From RSA9 sp036381195 (GTDB taxonomy: Bacteria > Gemmatimonadota > Gemmatimonadetes > Longimicrobiales > RSA9), in the NCBI GenBank assembly GCA_036381195.1, contig DASVDH010000018.1:62001-126000 (forward strand): a stretch of 64,000 bases of DNA, given 5' to 3'. A model generated the notes under the pieces. That model saw nothing but the letters and a program-made list of their open reading frames with translations, did not search any database and was not told the origin of the DNA. This document shows positions 6,371 to 14,697 of this stretch, piece after piece (position 1 is the first letter of the stretch; each line of letters starts with the position of its first letter). The translations under genes and the position numbers were made by a program.

Positions 6371-8986
6371 CTATTCCGTTCGCAACGCCACCACGGGATC
6401 CACCCGCGAGGCGCGCAGCGCCGGGAGGTAGCTGGCGAGGAGCGCGACGGCGACCATCACGGCCGACATGCCGGCGAACGTGATCGCATCGACCGGCTCC
6501 ACCCCGAACAGCAGGGCCTCGATGAAGCGGGTGAGGCCGAGCGCCGCGAGCACGCCGGCCACGACGCCGAGCAGCGCGACCCGCCCGCCCTGCACGACCA
6601 CCATGCGACGTACGGCTCCGCTCTCCGCGCCCAGCGCCATCCGCAGGCCGATCTCCTGCGCGCGCCGGCTCACGCTGTACGAGAGGACACCGTAGAGCCC
6701 CACGGCGCCCAGGGTCAGCGCGAGCGCCGCCGCGATGACGAGCATCAGCATCGTGAACGAGAGACTCGCCATCGTGTTCGCGGCGAGGCGCTCCATGGTG
6801 AAGACCCGGTACATCGGAGACTCGGGGATGACCTCGCGGATGATGGCGCGGATCTCGGGAGCGAGGCGGTCCGCGCGCGCCGACTTCACCACGTACGCCG
6901 GCGACAGCGACACCGCCGGCAGGTAGACCATCGGCTCCGGTGACGTGCGCCGGAAGTCGTCCAGCAGCACGTCCTCGACCACGCCGATGACGGTGTACCA
7001 CGTGTCGTCACTGGCGGTCGCGGGCCGGATTTGCTGGCCGAGCGGATTCTCGCCAGGGAACAGCAGATCGGCGGCGGCGCGGCTGATGATCACGTTGGGG
7101 ATGCCCCGCTCCTCTTCCACCCGCTCGAAGTAGCGGCCGCTCAGGAGCTCGATGCCCATCGTCTGGAAGTACGCACCGCCGGCACCCGTGACGCGAACGA
7201 GAGGGGCCTCCGCTCCGCTGGCCATGATCCGTCGTGTCGTGACGAACGCGTCGTCCGCGCCCTCGTCCAGGGGCAGGGTGACGACGAAGCCCACGGACTC
7301 GACGCCGGGCAGCGCGGCCAGGCGATCCATGAATGCGTACTGGAACCGCGAGACCGAGGCCCGGTCGTTCAGATCCTCGCGGTCGGGCGCGATCTGGAAC
7401 GTGAAGATGCCGTCCGTGCCGAATCCCGGATCAACGCGACTGAGCTGCCAGAAGCTGCGCACGAGCAGCGCCGAGCCTACCAGCAGCACGAGGGCCAAGG
7501 CAGTCTGCACGACGACCAACGCATCGCGCGTGAGACTGCCGCGGCCCACGATGCCGCGCCCTGTATGCTGGAGGCTGCCCAGCAGCCCGGCGCCCGAGGA
7601 CCGGAGCGCCGGCAGCAGCCCGAACGCGCACGCGGCGATGACCGAGATCCCTGCGGTGAAGGCCAGCGCCGTCAGGTCGAGCTTCGCGCCGGCAAGGCCG
7701 GGAATGGGTGCGCTCCCGAACCCGCCGGCCACCGCCTCCGGCGCCGCACGGACCAGGAGCGGGACGCCGGCCCACGCGATCAGCGCGCCGCCCACGCCTC
7801 CAGCCGTCGCGAGGAGCAGCGCCTCCGCCATCTGCGAGCGAACCAGGCCGCCGCGCCCGGCACCGAGCGCGCGGCGCACGGCGAGATCGCGACGCCGGCT
7901 CTCCACGCGGACCGCGAACAGGTTTGCCACGTTCGCGCACGCGATCAGGAAGATGATCCCGACCGCGCCCAGCAGAATCCACAGCGGCCGCGCGACCTTG
8001 CCGACCAGATGCTCGCGGAGGGGCTTCACGATCGGACGGTGGCGCTCCATGATGCGCACGTACGGCGCAGGGCCGCCCAGCCGCTCCTGCACGCGCCGAG
8101 CCAGCGGCTGGAGCTGCGCCACGAGACCCGCGAGCTCCGTTCCCGGCGCCATGCGCGCGACGACGCTCGGCCCGAACCCGCCGGGCGTGACCTGCGCGGC
8201 GCGGAGCGGCCACGGGATCCAGAACGCCACGCGCTCGTCCGGGAACCGGAACTCGGGCCCCATGACGCCGATCACGGTGCGCGTCTCGCGCGCGAAGGTG
8301 TAACTCCGGCCGATCACCCCGGGATCGGAGCCGAACCAGGTCCGCCACAGCCAGTGGCTGAGGACGACGACGCGGTCGTCGTCCTCCTCCGTCGGCAGCC
8401 GCCCGAGCAACGGCCGCGCGCCGAGCGTCGTGAAAAACGACGGCGTCGCACGCGTCATGAAGAGCTGCTCGACCTGGCCTTCCGCGCGCGTCGTCGACGA
8501 GCCCGTGCCGTACAGCCCCAGGTCCTCGAGCGCGGGCACGTTCTCGCGGTACTCGAAGTACAGCTCGTCCGGCACGCCGAACTCCTGGGGAAGATCCGTC
8601 CCGGGCGCGGTCCCCCCGATGTGGACCAGCCGGTCCGCGTTCGGGAACGGCAACGGCTCCAGCAGCACCGCCTTCACCACACTGAAGATCGCCGCGTTCG
8701 CGCCGATCGCGAGCGCGAGCGTCGCGACCACGACCGCCGTGAAGCCCGGCGCGCGGGATAGACTGCGCGCGGCGAACGCGAAATCCCTCTTCCACGCTTC
8801 CAGCATGGCCTTCACGTGCCACCTCCTCGCGCGAGCGCGCGCCTCGGGATCCGTCCACGCCGGTGCGATGCGCTCGTACACACCCTCCACGAGTGCATCC
8901 ACCACGGTTGCGGCTACGAAGAGAAACGCCCGCGCACGTCCCTGCCCGCGGGCTCGATCGTGGTCGGCGAACATCACGTCTGGCAT
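6371..8986 (-). CDS. ADOP-family ABC transporter permease (MacB/FtsX-like)
   Basis: An integral membrane protein of about 870 residues with two MacB periplasmic core domains, each followed by FtsX-type transmembrane segments. Internal landmarks are SRAPGFTAVVV and LALAIGANAAIFSVV at the start of the first core, RRDLAVRRALGAGRGG after the first helix block, QEIGLRMALGAESGAVRRMVV in the second, and the typical ending RASRVDPVVALR. Such acidobacterial duplicated orphan permeases have no ATPase encoded beside them, as here. The start is uncertain. The in-frame sequence PERFGAGMPDV just upstream resembles the ADOP prefix domain, so translation may begin at TTG 9121. A GTG at 8815 with a perfect AGGAGGT site would give the core only. 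Confidence 0.82.
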   Translation of the reverse strand: MPDVMFADHDRARGQGRARAFLFVAATVVDALVEGVYERIAPAWTDPEARARARRWHVKAMLEAWKRDFAFAARSLSRAPGFTAVVVATLALAIGANAAIFSVVKAVLLEPLPFPNADRLVHIGGTAPGTDLPQEFGVPDELYFEYRENVPALEDLGLYGTGSSTTRAEGQVEQLFMTRATPSFFTTLGARPLLGRLPTEEDDDRVVVLSHWLWRTWFGSDPGVIGRSYTFARETRTVIGVMGPEFRFPDERVAFWIPWPLRAAQVTPGGFGPSVVARMAPGTELAGLVAQLQPLARRVQERLGGPAPYVRIMERHRPIVKPLREHLVGKVARPLWILLGAVGIIFLIACANVANLFAVRVESRRRDLAVRRALGAGRGGLVRSQMAEALLLATAGGVGGALIAWAGVPLLVRAAPEAVAGGFGSAPIPGLAGAKLDLTALAFTAGISVIAACAFGLLPALRSSGAGLLGSLQHTGRGIVGRGSLTRDALVVVQTALALVLLVGSALLVRSFWQLSRVDPGFGTDGIFTFQIAPDREDLNDRASVSRFQYAFMDRLAALPGVESVGFVVTLPLDEGADDAFVTTRRIMASGAEAPLVRVTGAGGAYFQTMGIELLSGRYFERVEEERGIPNVIISRAAADLLFPGENPLGQQIRPATASDDTWYTVIGVVEDVLLDDFRRTSPEPMVYLPAVSLSPAYVVKSARADRLAPEIRAIIREVIPESPMYRVFTMERLAANTMASLSFTMLMLVIAAALALTLGAVGLYGVLSYSVSRRAQEIGLRMALGAESGAVRRMVVVQGGRVALLGVVAGVLAALGLTRFIEALLFGVEPVDAITFAGMSAVMVAVALLASYLPALRASRVDPVVALRTE

Positions 8987-9183
8987 CCCCGCGCCGAACC
9001 GCTCAGGGCACGCGCGCGGGAACGCCGGAGGACGCGCCCGGGAGAGCGCCGGGGCCGCGCGCGGGTGCGCCGGGCGCCGCGCGCGGGAGAGCGCCAGGAC
9101 ACATGCGAGAGCGCCGGGCAACGCGCCTGGCGCAGGTCACGCGGCGGCCGTCACCCGCCGCTCAGGTGATCCCCCGCCCGGCC

Positions 9184-9582
9184 TCAGGCTTCCCTGACGT
9201 GCCGGATCAGGGCCTCCATGTGGTCCAGGTAGCGCTCGAGCGCGCGGCGGCCCGCCGCCGTAAGCCGGTACTCGGTGTGCGGGACGCGGCCGCGGAAGGA
9301 CTTCGTGCACTCCACGTAGCCCGCCTCCTCCAGGCGGCGCGCGTGCACGCTCAGGTTCCCGTCCGAGGTGCCGAGCAGGCGCTTCAGGTCGTTGAAGCTC
9401 AGCGTCTCGTTGACGGCCAGCGCGCTGACGATGCCGAGGCGCACGCGCTCGTGGATGACGCGGTCGAGCTCGACGGCGCTCTTCCGCGTGCGGGCGGACC
9501 CGCGCGGGCCAGGCATCGGCCGGGCCTCCCCGGCGCTGCGAGACGCTTCGTCCCGCCGGCGCGCGGCGCCGCCGTCAGCCAC
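9184..9582 (-). CDS. Winged-helix transcriptional regulator (HTH_34 type)
   Basis: A 132-residue DNA-binding protein. Residues about 38-120 form a winged helix: HERVRLGIVSALAVNETLSFNDLKRLLGTSDGNLSVHARRLEEAGYV, then a wing with GRVPHTEYRLTAAGRRALERYL. This matches the small winged-helix (HTH_34, MarR/ArsR-like) regulators that often sit beside membrane proteins of unknown function. The GTG start at 9582 overlaps the end of the upstream gene by 8 bases, which suggests translational coupling. It is the best candidate to bind the operator-like element present before its own operon and before the DUF4173 gene. No ligand-binding domain is visible. Confidence 0.85.
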   Translation of the reverse strand: MADGGAARRRDEASRSAGEARPMPGPRGSARTRKSAVELDRVIHERVRLGIVSALAVNETLSFNDLKRLLGTSDGNLSVHARRLEEAGYVECTKSFRGRVPHTEYRLTAAGRRALERYLDHMEALIRHVREA

Positions 9583-10189
9583 CGTACCTCCACGCGATCA
9601 GAGCACCGAAGAGCAGGTGCAGCCCGCCGAAGGCCGCGGCCAGGTACGCATCACCCCAGGCCGGAGGCGAGAACAGGGCCGCGAAGCCCGCCAGCATGAA
9701 GCAGAGCCCCATGACCGGAACGATGCGCACGGAGAGCGTGCCCGCCGTCACGATGCCGCAGCCGTAGAGGAGGAGCCACGTGCCGGGGATGGCGCCGTCG
9801 GCACCGGCGCGGTACATGGCGAAGGTCAGCGCAGCGCCCGCGGCGACGGGCGGGAGGAAGCTCAGCAGGAACTTGCGGCCGGGCCCGGAGAGCAGGGGGA
9901 CCCCCGCGCTGCGGGCCTTGCGCGCGATGGTTCCCGCGGCGATGGCCGCCGCGAGGGCGGCCTCCGCGAGCCAGACGGCGAGCCAGCGCTCCAGGGTCGG
10001 CTGGCGTGCGGCGAGCGCCGCGGCGACGAGCGCGGACGCGCCCATGAGCAGCCCGCCCAGGCCGGGCACGGCGGTGAACGCGCCGGCCTGCTCCATGGTG
10101 CGGCGGATGAAGCGCAGGTCGTTGGCGGCGCGGTCGTGCAGCGCGGCGGGTGCCGACGCGGGTCTGGCGGCTTGCGCGTCTCGGGTCAT
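9575..10189 (-). CDS. Integral membrane protein, regulator-associated
   Basis: A 204-residue protein with about six hydrophobic helices and a short soluble N-terminus (LHDRAANDLRFIRRTMEQAG). I do not recognise a named family beyond membrane proteins that commonly precede a winged-helix regulator, as here, where it may control or sense for that regulator. The ATG at 10189 is preferred to TTG 10201. The -10 box ends at 10201, so a TTG start there could not be transcribed with its own leader, and the ATG lies only about five bases after the predicted transcription start. The mRNA is therefore probably almost leaderless. Confidence 0.75.
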   Translation of the reverse strand: MTRDAQAARPASAPAALHDRAANDLRFIRRTMEQAGAFTAVPGLGGLLMGASALVAAALAARQPTLERWLAVWLAEAALAAAIAAGTIARKARSAGVPLLSGPGRKFLLSFLPPVAAGAALTFAMYRAGADGAIPGTWLLLYGCGIVTAGTLSVRIVPVMGLCFMLAGFAALFSPPAWGDAYLAAAFGGLHLLFGALIAWRYGG

Positions 10190-10200
10190 GGTGGCGGTCA

Positions 10201-10248
10201 AGCTAGCGTCGGGCGGTGCGGCTCGTCAAGTGCTTTGCCCCGCCAAGG
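10201..10248 (-). promoter_or_regulatory. Promoter and operator-like element of the winged-helix operon
   Basis: On the minus strand TTGACG (10230-10225), an 18-base spacer and TAGCTT (10206-10201). Immediately upstream is CTTGG-N5-CAAAG-CACTTGACG, matching the DUF4173 upstream element base for base at the conserved positions and in spacing. The start codon is at 10189, giving a near-leaderless transcript. Confidence 0.65.
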
Positions 10249-10430
10249 AAACGCGGGTCGCTCGCACGCCGCACGCACCTCGCGAGCCGGGCCCGCAAAG
10301 ACTGAGCGGCGTGACATGCGGCCTGCCCCCTCGGCTACGGCAGCCGGCATCATGCCCCCGACTCGCAGGAGCTAGCGGCGCCGCCCCTTCCTCGCGGCCG
10401 GCCCGCGACGCCCCGCAACGGCGGCGCGCA

Positions 10431-10982
10431 TCACCGCTGGATCACGCCGCACGCGACACGGCCGCCCGCATCGCCGGACGGCTGGCTCCTGTAGTCGTCG
10501 CGGCCGGCATGCACGACGAGCGCCGAGCCATCCTCGTCGAACAGCGTGTTGGGCGCCCCGGGCCGGAGCGTGACATCCCCGGCGAGGACCTCGACGACAT
10601 GCCGCCCGCCCTGCGGGATGTGGAGGTTGGGCAGGTCGCCGGCGTGCGGGCCGGCCGCGACGAGGAACCCGTGCTGCCGGCCGCGAGGCGCGTAGTGGCC
10701 CCCGGCCGACTGGAAGGAGGGTGGCTCGCAGCGCCCGGTCTGGTGGATGTGCAACGCGTGCTCACCCACGGGCAGGCTCACGCCGTCGAGCCGGATGAGG
10801 ACGCCGTGCCCGGCGGTCTCGCGGAGTGAGGCGTTCGCGACGAGGTTGCCTGCCGCATCCACGAGCCGCGCCGTCGCCGTCAGTGCGCTGTCGCCCTGCT
10901 GTGCGGCCAGCGGACGGGCATCCGCGACTGCGGCGAGGAGCACGGCGCCGGCAAGGGCAAGGCGGGAAAGGGTGCCGTGCAT
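10431..10982 (-). CDS. sodC: Secreted Cu/Zn superoxide dismutase
   Basis: A 183-residue periplasmic or secreted Cu/Zn superoxide dismutase, which converts superoxide to oxygen and peroxide. Residues 1-27 form a signal peptide ending in a DARPLAAQQ cleavage region. Metal ligands are visible: His78 and His80 in HALHIH, His96 in GGHY, His104, the zinc-site Asp in GDLPNL, and His158 in ALVVHAG. The disulphide cysteines are Cys85 and Cys178, and the family C-terminal signature GDAGGRVACGVI is intact. The ATG at 10982 has GGGAG 7 bases upstream. It lies downstream of, and co-directional with, the histidine kinase gene but has its own promoter candidate. Confidence 0.95.
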   Translation of the reverse strand: MHGTLSRLALAGAVLLAAVADARPLAAQQGDSALTATARLVDAAGNLVANASLRETAGHGVLIRLDGVSLPVGEHALHIHQTGRCEPPSFQSAGGHYAPRGRQHGFLVAAGPHAGDLPNLHIPQGGRHVVEVLAGDVTLRPGAPNTLFDEDGSALVVHAGRDDYRSQPSGDAGGRVACGVIQR

Positions 10983-11136
10983 CTGAGTCTCCCGATTCTG
11001 ACGTGCATCGACCCACGGTATGCGCCCCGCGCCCGGGCGCCGGCGCGCCCGGCATGCTTCCCGGAGCCCGGGCGCCTGCCAGCACCCTTCGAGGACGGGC
11101 GCCGGCACGCATGAAGCAATCCACGGGGCCAAACGA

Positions 11137-11165
11137 ATTATGGCGCCAGCCGCGCAGGCTGTCGA
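11137..11165 (-). promoter_or_regulatory. Promoter candidate for sodC
   Basis: Minus-strand TCGACA (11165-11160), a 17-base spacer and CATAAT (11142-11137) upstream of sodC, leaving a leader of about 145 bases. The -35 has one mismatch to TTGACA. Confidence 0.4.
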
Positions 11166-11190
11166 GGCCGGTGGGCACGCGCGCGCGGCA

Positions 11191-13638
11191 TCACTTCGCC
11201 GCGGGCACGCTGAAGGAGACCGTCGTCCCGCGCCCCACTTCGCTCTCCACGCGGATCCACCCGCCGTGCGCCTCGACGATGCCCCGCGCGATGGCCAGCC
11301 CGAGGCCGGCGCCTGCGCGGCGCGCGTGCTTCGCCTGCCAGAACGGCTCGAAGAGGTGGGCGCGTTGCTCTTCCGGGATTCCGGGCCCCGTGTCCGATAC
11401 GCTGAAGATGACCTCGTGGTTGCCGTGTTCGGCGCGCACCGTCACTCGGCCGCCCTCGGGCGTGAACTTGATCGCGTTGTCGAGCAGGTTGGAGAAGACC
11501 TGGAGGATGCGGTCGTGGTCGGCCGCTACGGCGGGGAGCTCGTCGGCCAGCACGGCCTCGAGCCGGATCCCCTTCCCGTCGGCCAGTGGGCGGTGCAGCT
11601 CGACGGCCTCCTGGGCGAGCGCGGCGGCGGGCAGCCGAGCCGTGTGGACCGCGAGCGTTCCGGCCTCGACGCGCGCGACGTCCAGCAAGTCCTGGATGAG
11701 CCGGTCGGCTCGCTGGACCGACCGGCGGATCGTTTCGATCTGCTGGTTCTCGGTCCGGCGCTCCTTCGCGTCGGCCGCGAGCAGCTCGCCGAGCACGCCG
11801 GTGCTGAGCAGGATCGTGTTCAGCGGGTTGCGCAGGTCGTGCGCGACGATGCGCAGCACCTCGTCGCGGATGCGCGCGGCCTGCTGCGCGTCGTTGAACA
11901 GGCGCGCGTTCTCGAGCGCGAGCGCCGCGCTGCCGCACAGGTCCTCGGCGGTGTCGAGGTCGTGGCCGGTGTAGTTGCCGCGTGGCTCCGTCAGGCCGAA
12001 CGTGACCGCGCCGATCACGCGCTCACGCGCGCGGAGCGGCACGAGCATGAGCGATCGCGTGCGGAGCGCGTCCAGGACCTGCGGCAGCGAGGGGTCTCTG
12101 CTCGCGGCGCGCAGCCAGTCGTCGGACACCTCGGGGACGAGCTCGGGCTCTCCCGATCGGAGCACGCGCGCGACGGCGCCCAGGGCACTGCCTGCACGGC
12201 GCACGAGGTCCGCGCGCTCCGGGTCGCGGTGCACCGCCGCCGCCGTACGGACCTCCCCCTTCTCGTCCACGAGGTGGATCACGACGTAGTCGGCGCGCTC
12301 GGGGACGATGAGCGTGGTGACCTGCCGGAGCGTCGCATCGACGTCCAGCGAGCCGGACAGCCGGCGGCTCGCCTCGAGCAGGAAGCGCTGTGCGGCCTCG
12401 GCCCTCTTACGCTCGCTGACGTCGCGGAACGTGACGACCGCACCGGTGATCCGCTCGCCCTCGCGGATGGGGGCGCTGGTGTACTCGACGGGGAAGCTCG
12501 TGCCGTCCTTGCGCCAGAAGACCTCGTCGTCGACGTGGTGCACCGTGCCATCGCGGTACGCGGCGTAGATGGGACAGTCCTCCTCGGGGTAGCGCGAGCC
12601 GTCCGGCCGACTGTGGTGGATCAGCTCGTGCTGGGGCCGGCCGATGAGCTCCTCGCGCGACCTCCCCACCATCCGCGCGGCCGCCGGGTTGGCGAACGTG
12701 GTCCGCCCCTCGGTGTCCAGGCCGTAGATCCCCTCCGCGGCGGTGTTCAGGATCAGCTCGAGCTCGCGGCGGAGCCGCTCCAGCGCCTCCTGTGCCTGCT
12801 TCCGCGCGCTGATGTCCTCCAGCATCCCCATCATCCCGGTGACCCGGCCGCCGTCATCGTACGTGGGGGCGGCCGAGATGCTGACCGGGATCAGCGAGCC
12901 GTCCTTGCGGCGCCGCAGGGTCTCGAGCTGCCTCAGCTCGCGGCCCTCGAGCGCCGCGCCGAGCTCCTCGCCGACCAGCTCCTGCCAGCGGTCCTCCGGG
13001 ACGATGGGGATGCGCCGGCCGACCACTTCGGCGGCGGTCCAACCGAAGATGCGCTCCGCCGCCGGGTTCCAGAGCCGGACGCGCGCCTCGAGATCCACCG
13101 CCACGACGGCGAGCGGCCAGGAATGGATGACGGCCTCCAGGCGCCGCGTGGCGGCGCGCAGCTCCTCCTCCGCCCGGCGCCGCCCCGTCGTGTCCCGCTG
13201 CGCGCTGGCGAAGTGCGTGATGCGGCCCTGCGCGTCCCGCACGGGCACGATGCTGATCTCGACCCAGAACGGCGTGCCGTCCTTGCGGTAGTTGAGCAGC
13301 TCCTCGCGTACCGGCTCGCCACGCCGGAGCGCCGCGCTGATGCGGGCGACCGCGGCGCGATCGGTGTCCGGTCCCTGGAGGAAGCCCGGGTTGCGGCCGA
13401 GCGCTTCGTCCGGCGCGTAGCCGGTCATGCGCGTGTACGCGGGGTTCACGTACACGATCCGCGGCCCGGGCGGCTCGAGGTCCGCGTCCGTCACGACGAC
13501 GGCGTCGTTCACGTTCTCGACGACGGCCTCGAACAGCCGGTGCCGCTCCTCCGCCGGCTGGAGGATGCGGCTGCGCCCGTCGCCCCGGCGGGCGGGCTCG
13601 GGCGCCGGCGCCCATCGCGGCCTTCCACTGCGCGCCAT
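11191..13638 (-). CDS. Multi-PAS/GAF hybrid-sensor histidine kinase
   Basis: An 815-residue soluble sensor kinase with no transmembrane segment. Domains in order: PAS1 (about 30-150), PAS2 (about 160-275), PAS3 (about 280-410), GAF (about 420-560), HisKA with phospho-acceptor His600 in VAHDLRNP, and an HATPase domain with NLLDNAIKF (717-725), DTGPGI and GAGLGLAI boxes. PAS1 looks like a LOV domain (GRN..FLQ at 81-88, NYRKDG at 116) but the flavin-adduct cysteine position is Pro84, so blue-light chemistry is not expected. The ATG at 13638 follows a strong GGAGGAGG site. No response regulator is adjacent, so it is an orphan kinase; its output partner is elsewhere. Confidence 0.9.
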   Translation of the reverse strand: MARSGRPRWAPAPEPARRGDGRSRILQPAEERHRLFEAVVENVNDAVVVTDADLEPPGPRIVYVNPAYTRMTGYAPDEALGRNPGFLQGPDTDRAAVARISAALRRGEPVREELLNYRKDGTPFWVEISIVPVRDAQGRITHFASAQRDTTGRRRAEEELRAATRRLEAVIHSWPLAVVAVDLEARVRLWNPAAERIFGWTAAEVVGRRIPIVPEDRWQELVGEELGAALEGRELRQLETLRRRKDGSLIPVSISAAPTYDDGGRVTGMMGMLEDISARKQAQEALERLRRELELILNTAAEGIYGLDTEGRTTFANPAAARMVGRSREELIGRPQHELIHHSRPDGSRYPEEDCPIYAAYRDGTVHHVDDEVFWRKDGTSFPVEYTSAPIREGERITGAVVTFRDVSERKRAEAAQRFLLEASRRLSGSLDVDATLRQVTTLIVPERADYVVIHLVDEKGEVRTAAAVHRDPERADLVRRAGSALGAVARVLRSGEPELVPEVSDDWLRAASRDPSLPQVLDALRTRSLMLVPLRARERVIGAVTFGLTEPRGNYTGHDLDTAEDLCGSAALALENARLFNDAQQAARIRDEVLRIVAHDLRNPLNTILLSTGVLGELLAADAKERRTENQQIETIRRSVQRADRLIQDLLDVARVEAGTLAVHTARLPAAALAQEAVELHRPLADGKGIRLEAVLADELPAVAADHDRILQVFSNLLDNAIKFTPEGGRVTVRAEHGNHEVIFSVSDTGPGIPEEQRAHLFEPFWQAKHARRAGAGLGLAIARGIVEAHGGWIRVESEVGRGTTVSFSVPAAK

Positions 13639-13801
13639 CGAGGCCTCCTCCCTCCGGTTGCAGGCCCGATCCGCGCAATCTGCAAGACCGGTGCGACGCC
13701 AGCGGGCGCCGCGACGCCGGTGCTGGCCGGCGCCAGGGCGCCGCGCGCGCGGTCTCGGCCGCGCCGCCGCACGCGGTGGCGGCCCGGGGATGGGTCGGCC
13801 A

Positions 13802-13829
13802 TTGAGCCGCCGCTCGAACCGTGTAGTTT
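13802..13829 (+). promoter_or_regulatory. Promoter candidate for the CPBP protease gene
   Basis: TTGAGC at 13802-13807, a 16-base spacer and TAGTTT at 13824-13829, about 45 bases before the ATG at 13876. The site lies in the divergent gap with the histidine kinase. Confidence 0.45.
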
Positions 13830-13875
13830 GAGCGCTGTCCGCCGACCCGTCCCCTCCAACGGTGGAGCTGCCCGG

Positions 13876-14592
13876 ATGCCGACCTCGCTTCCGCACCACC
13901 TCCTCGTTCTCTTCCTGATCTTCGTCTTTCCGCTGTGGGACCGGCGCGAGACGCGGCTGCTCAAGGCGGACCCCAGCGGGAGGAGGCGGATCCGCAGCTA
14001 TCAGAAGACGGTGGGGTGGTTGTGGGCGGCGACGGTGCTCCTGCTCGTCACGACGCCGTTGCCCGCGCTGCTGGCGCCGCCGGAAGTCTCGTGGCTGGCA
14101 GGAAGGGCGCGGCTGCCGATCCTGGTGGCCCTGTGCGTCGGACTCGCCGGCGGCATCGCGCTGCCGGCCCTCATCGCGCTGCGTGACGATGCGGCGCGCG
14201 CCGGGCAGCGCCGCCACCTCTCGCACATCGCGTTCTTCCTGCCCGTGTCACGCACCGAGCGGCGCTGGTTCGCCGCCGTCTGCGTTTCCGCCGGCATCTG
14301 CGAGGAGCTGATCTTCCGCGGATTCCTGATCCGCTACCTCGAGGCCGTGGTGCCCGGCCTCGGCTGGATCGGCGCGATCCTGGCCGCCGCCCTCGTCTTC
14401 GGCGTGGACCACGGCTACCAGGGCTGGAAGGGCATCCTCCAGACCACGTTCCTTGCCCTGGTGTTCACGCTCCTCTTCGTGCTGGCCGGCAACCTGTGGG
14501 GGCCCATGATCGCCCACGCGCTGCTCGACCTCAGACTGCTGCTGATCCTCGAGCCCGGCGTGCCGATCAGCAGCGCGCCGGCGGCCGGTTGA
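13876..14592 (+). CDS. CPBP family intramembrane glutamic endopeptidase
   Basis: A 238-residue membrane protein with about seven hydrophobic helices. The catalytic signature EELIFRGF is at about residues 141-148, preceded by a helix rich in small residues, and the downstream HG in VFGVDHGYQGWKG and the H in MIAHALLD supply the two further conserved histidines. This is the CPBP (type II CAAX prenyl endopeptidase, Abi) family, which cuts substrates within the membrane; the bacterial substrates are mostly unknown. The ATG at 13876 gives an uncharged N-terminal helix. It is convergent with the GH109-like gene and divergent from the histidine kinase, so it is likely monocistronic. Confidence 0.88.
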   Translation: MPTSLPHHLLVLFLIFVFPLWDRRETRLLKADPSGRRRIRSYQKTVGWLWAATVLLLVTTPLPALLAPPEVSWLAGRARLPILVALCVGLAGGIALPALIALRDDAARAGQRRHLSHIAFFLPVSRTERRWFAAVCVSAGICEELIFRGFLIRYLEAVVPGLGWIGAILAAALVFGVDHGYQGWKGILQTTFLALVFTLLFVLAGNLWGPMIAHALLDLRLLLILEPGVPISSAPAAG

Positions 14593-14675
14593 GCGCTCCC
14601 GGGTTGCGCGCCGGGCAGCCCTCCGCGCCTCTGCGGCTCAGCGTGACCCGATCGCACCGCGCAGGCCGATCGCGC

Positions 14676-14694
14676 CGCGGAGGCGACCTCCGCG
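14676..14694. terminator. Hairpin between convergent genes
   Basis: CGCGGAGG and CCTCCGCG form a perfect 8-bp stem around CGA between the ends of the CPBP and GH109-like genes. It lacks a T-run on either strand, so termination by this hairpin alone is uncertain. Confidence 0.35.
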
Positions 14695-14697
14695 CCC

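Noticed and set aside
11191..13638. Blue-light LOV photoreceptor kinase
   Set aside because: The adduct-forming Cys is Pro84 in the otherwise LOV-like motif, so a standard LOV photocycle is not possible.
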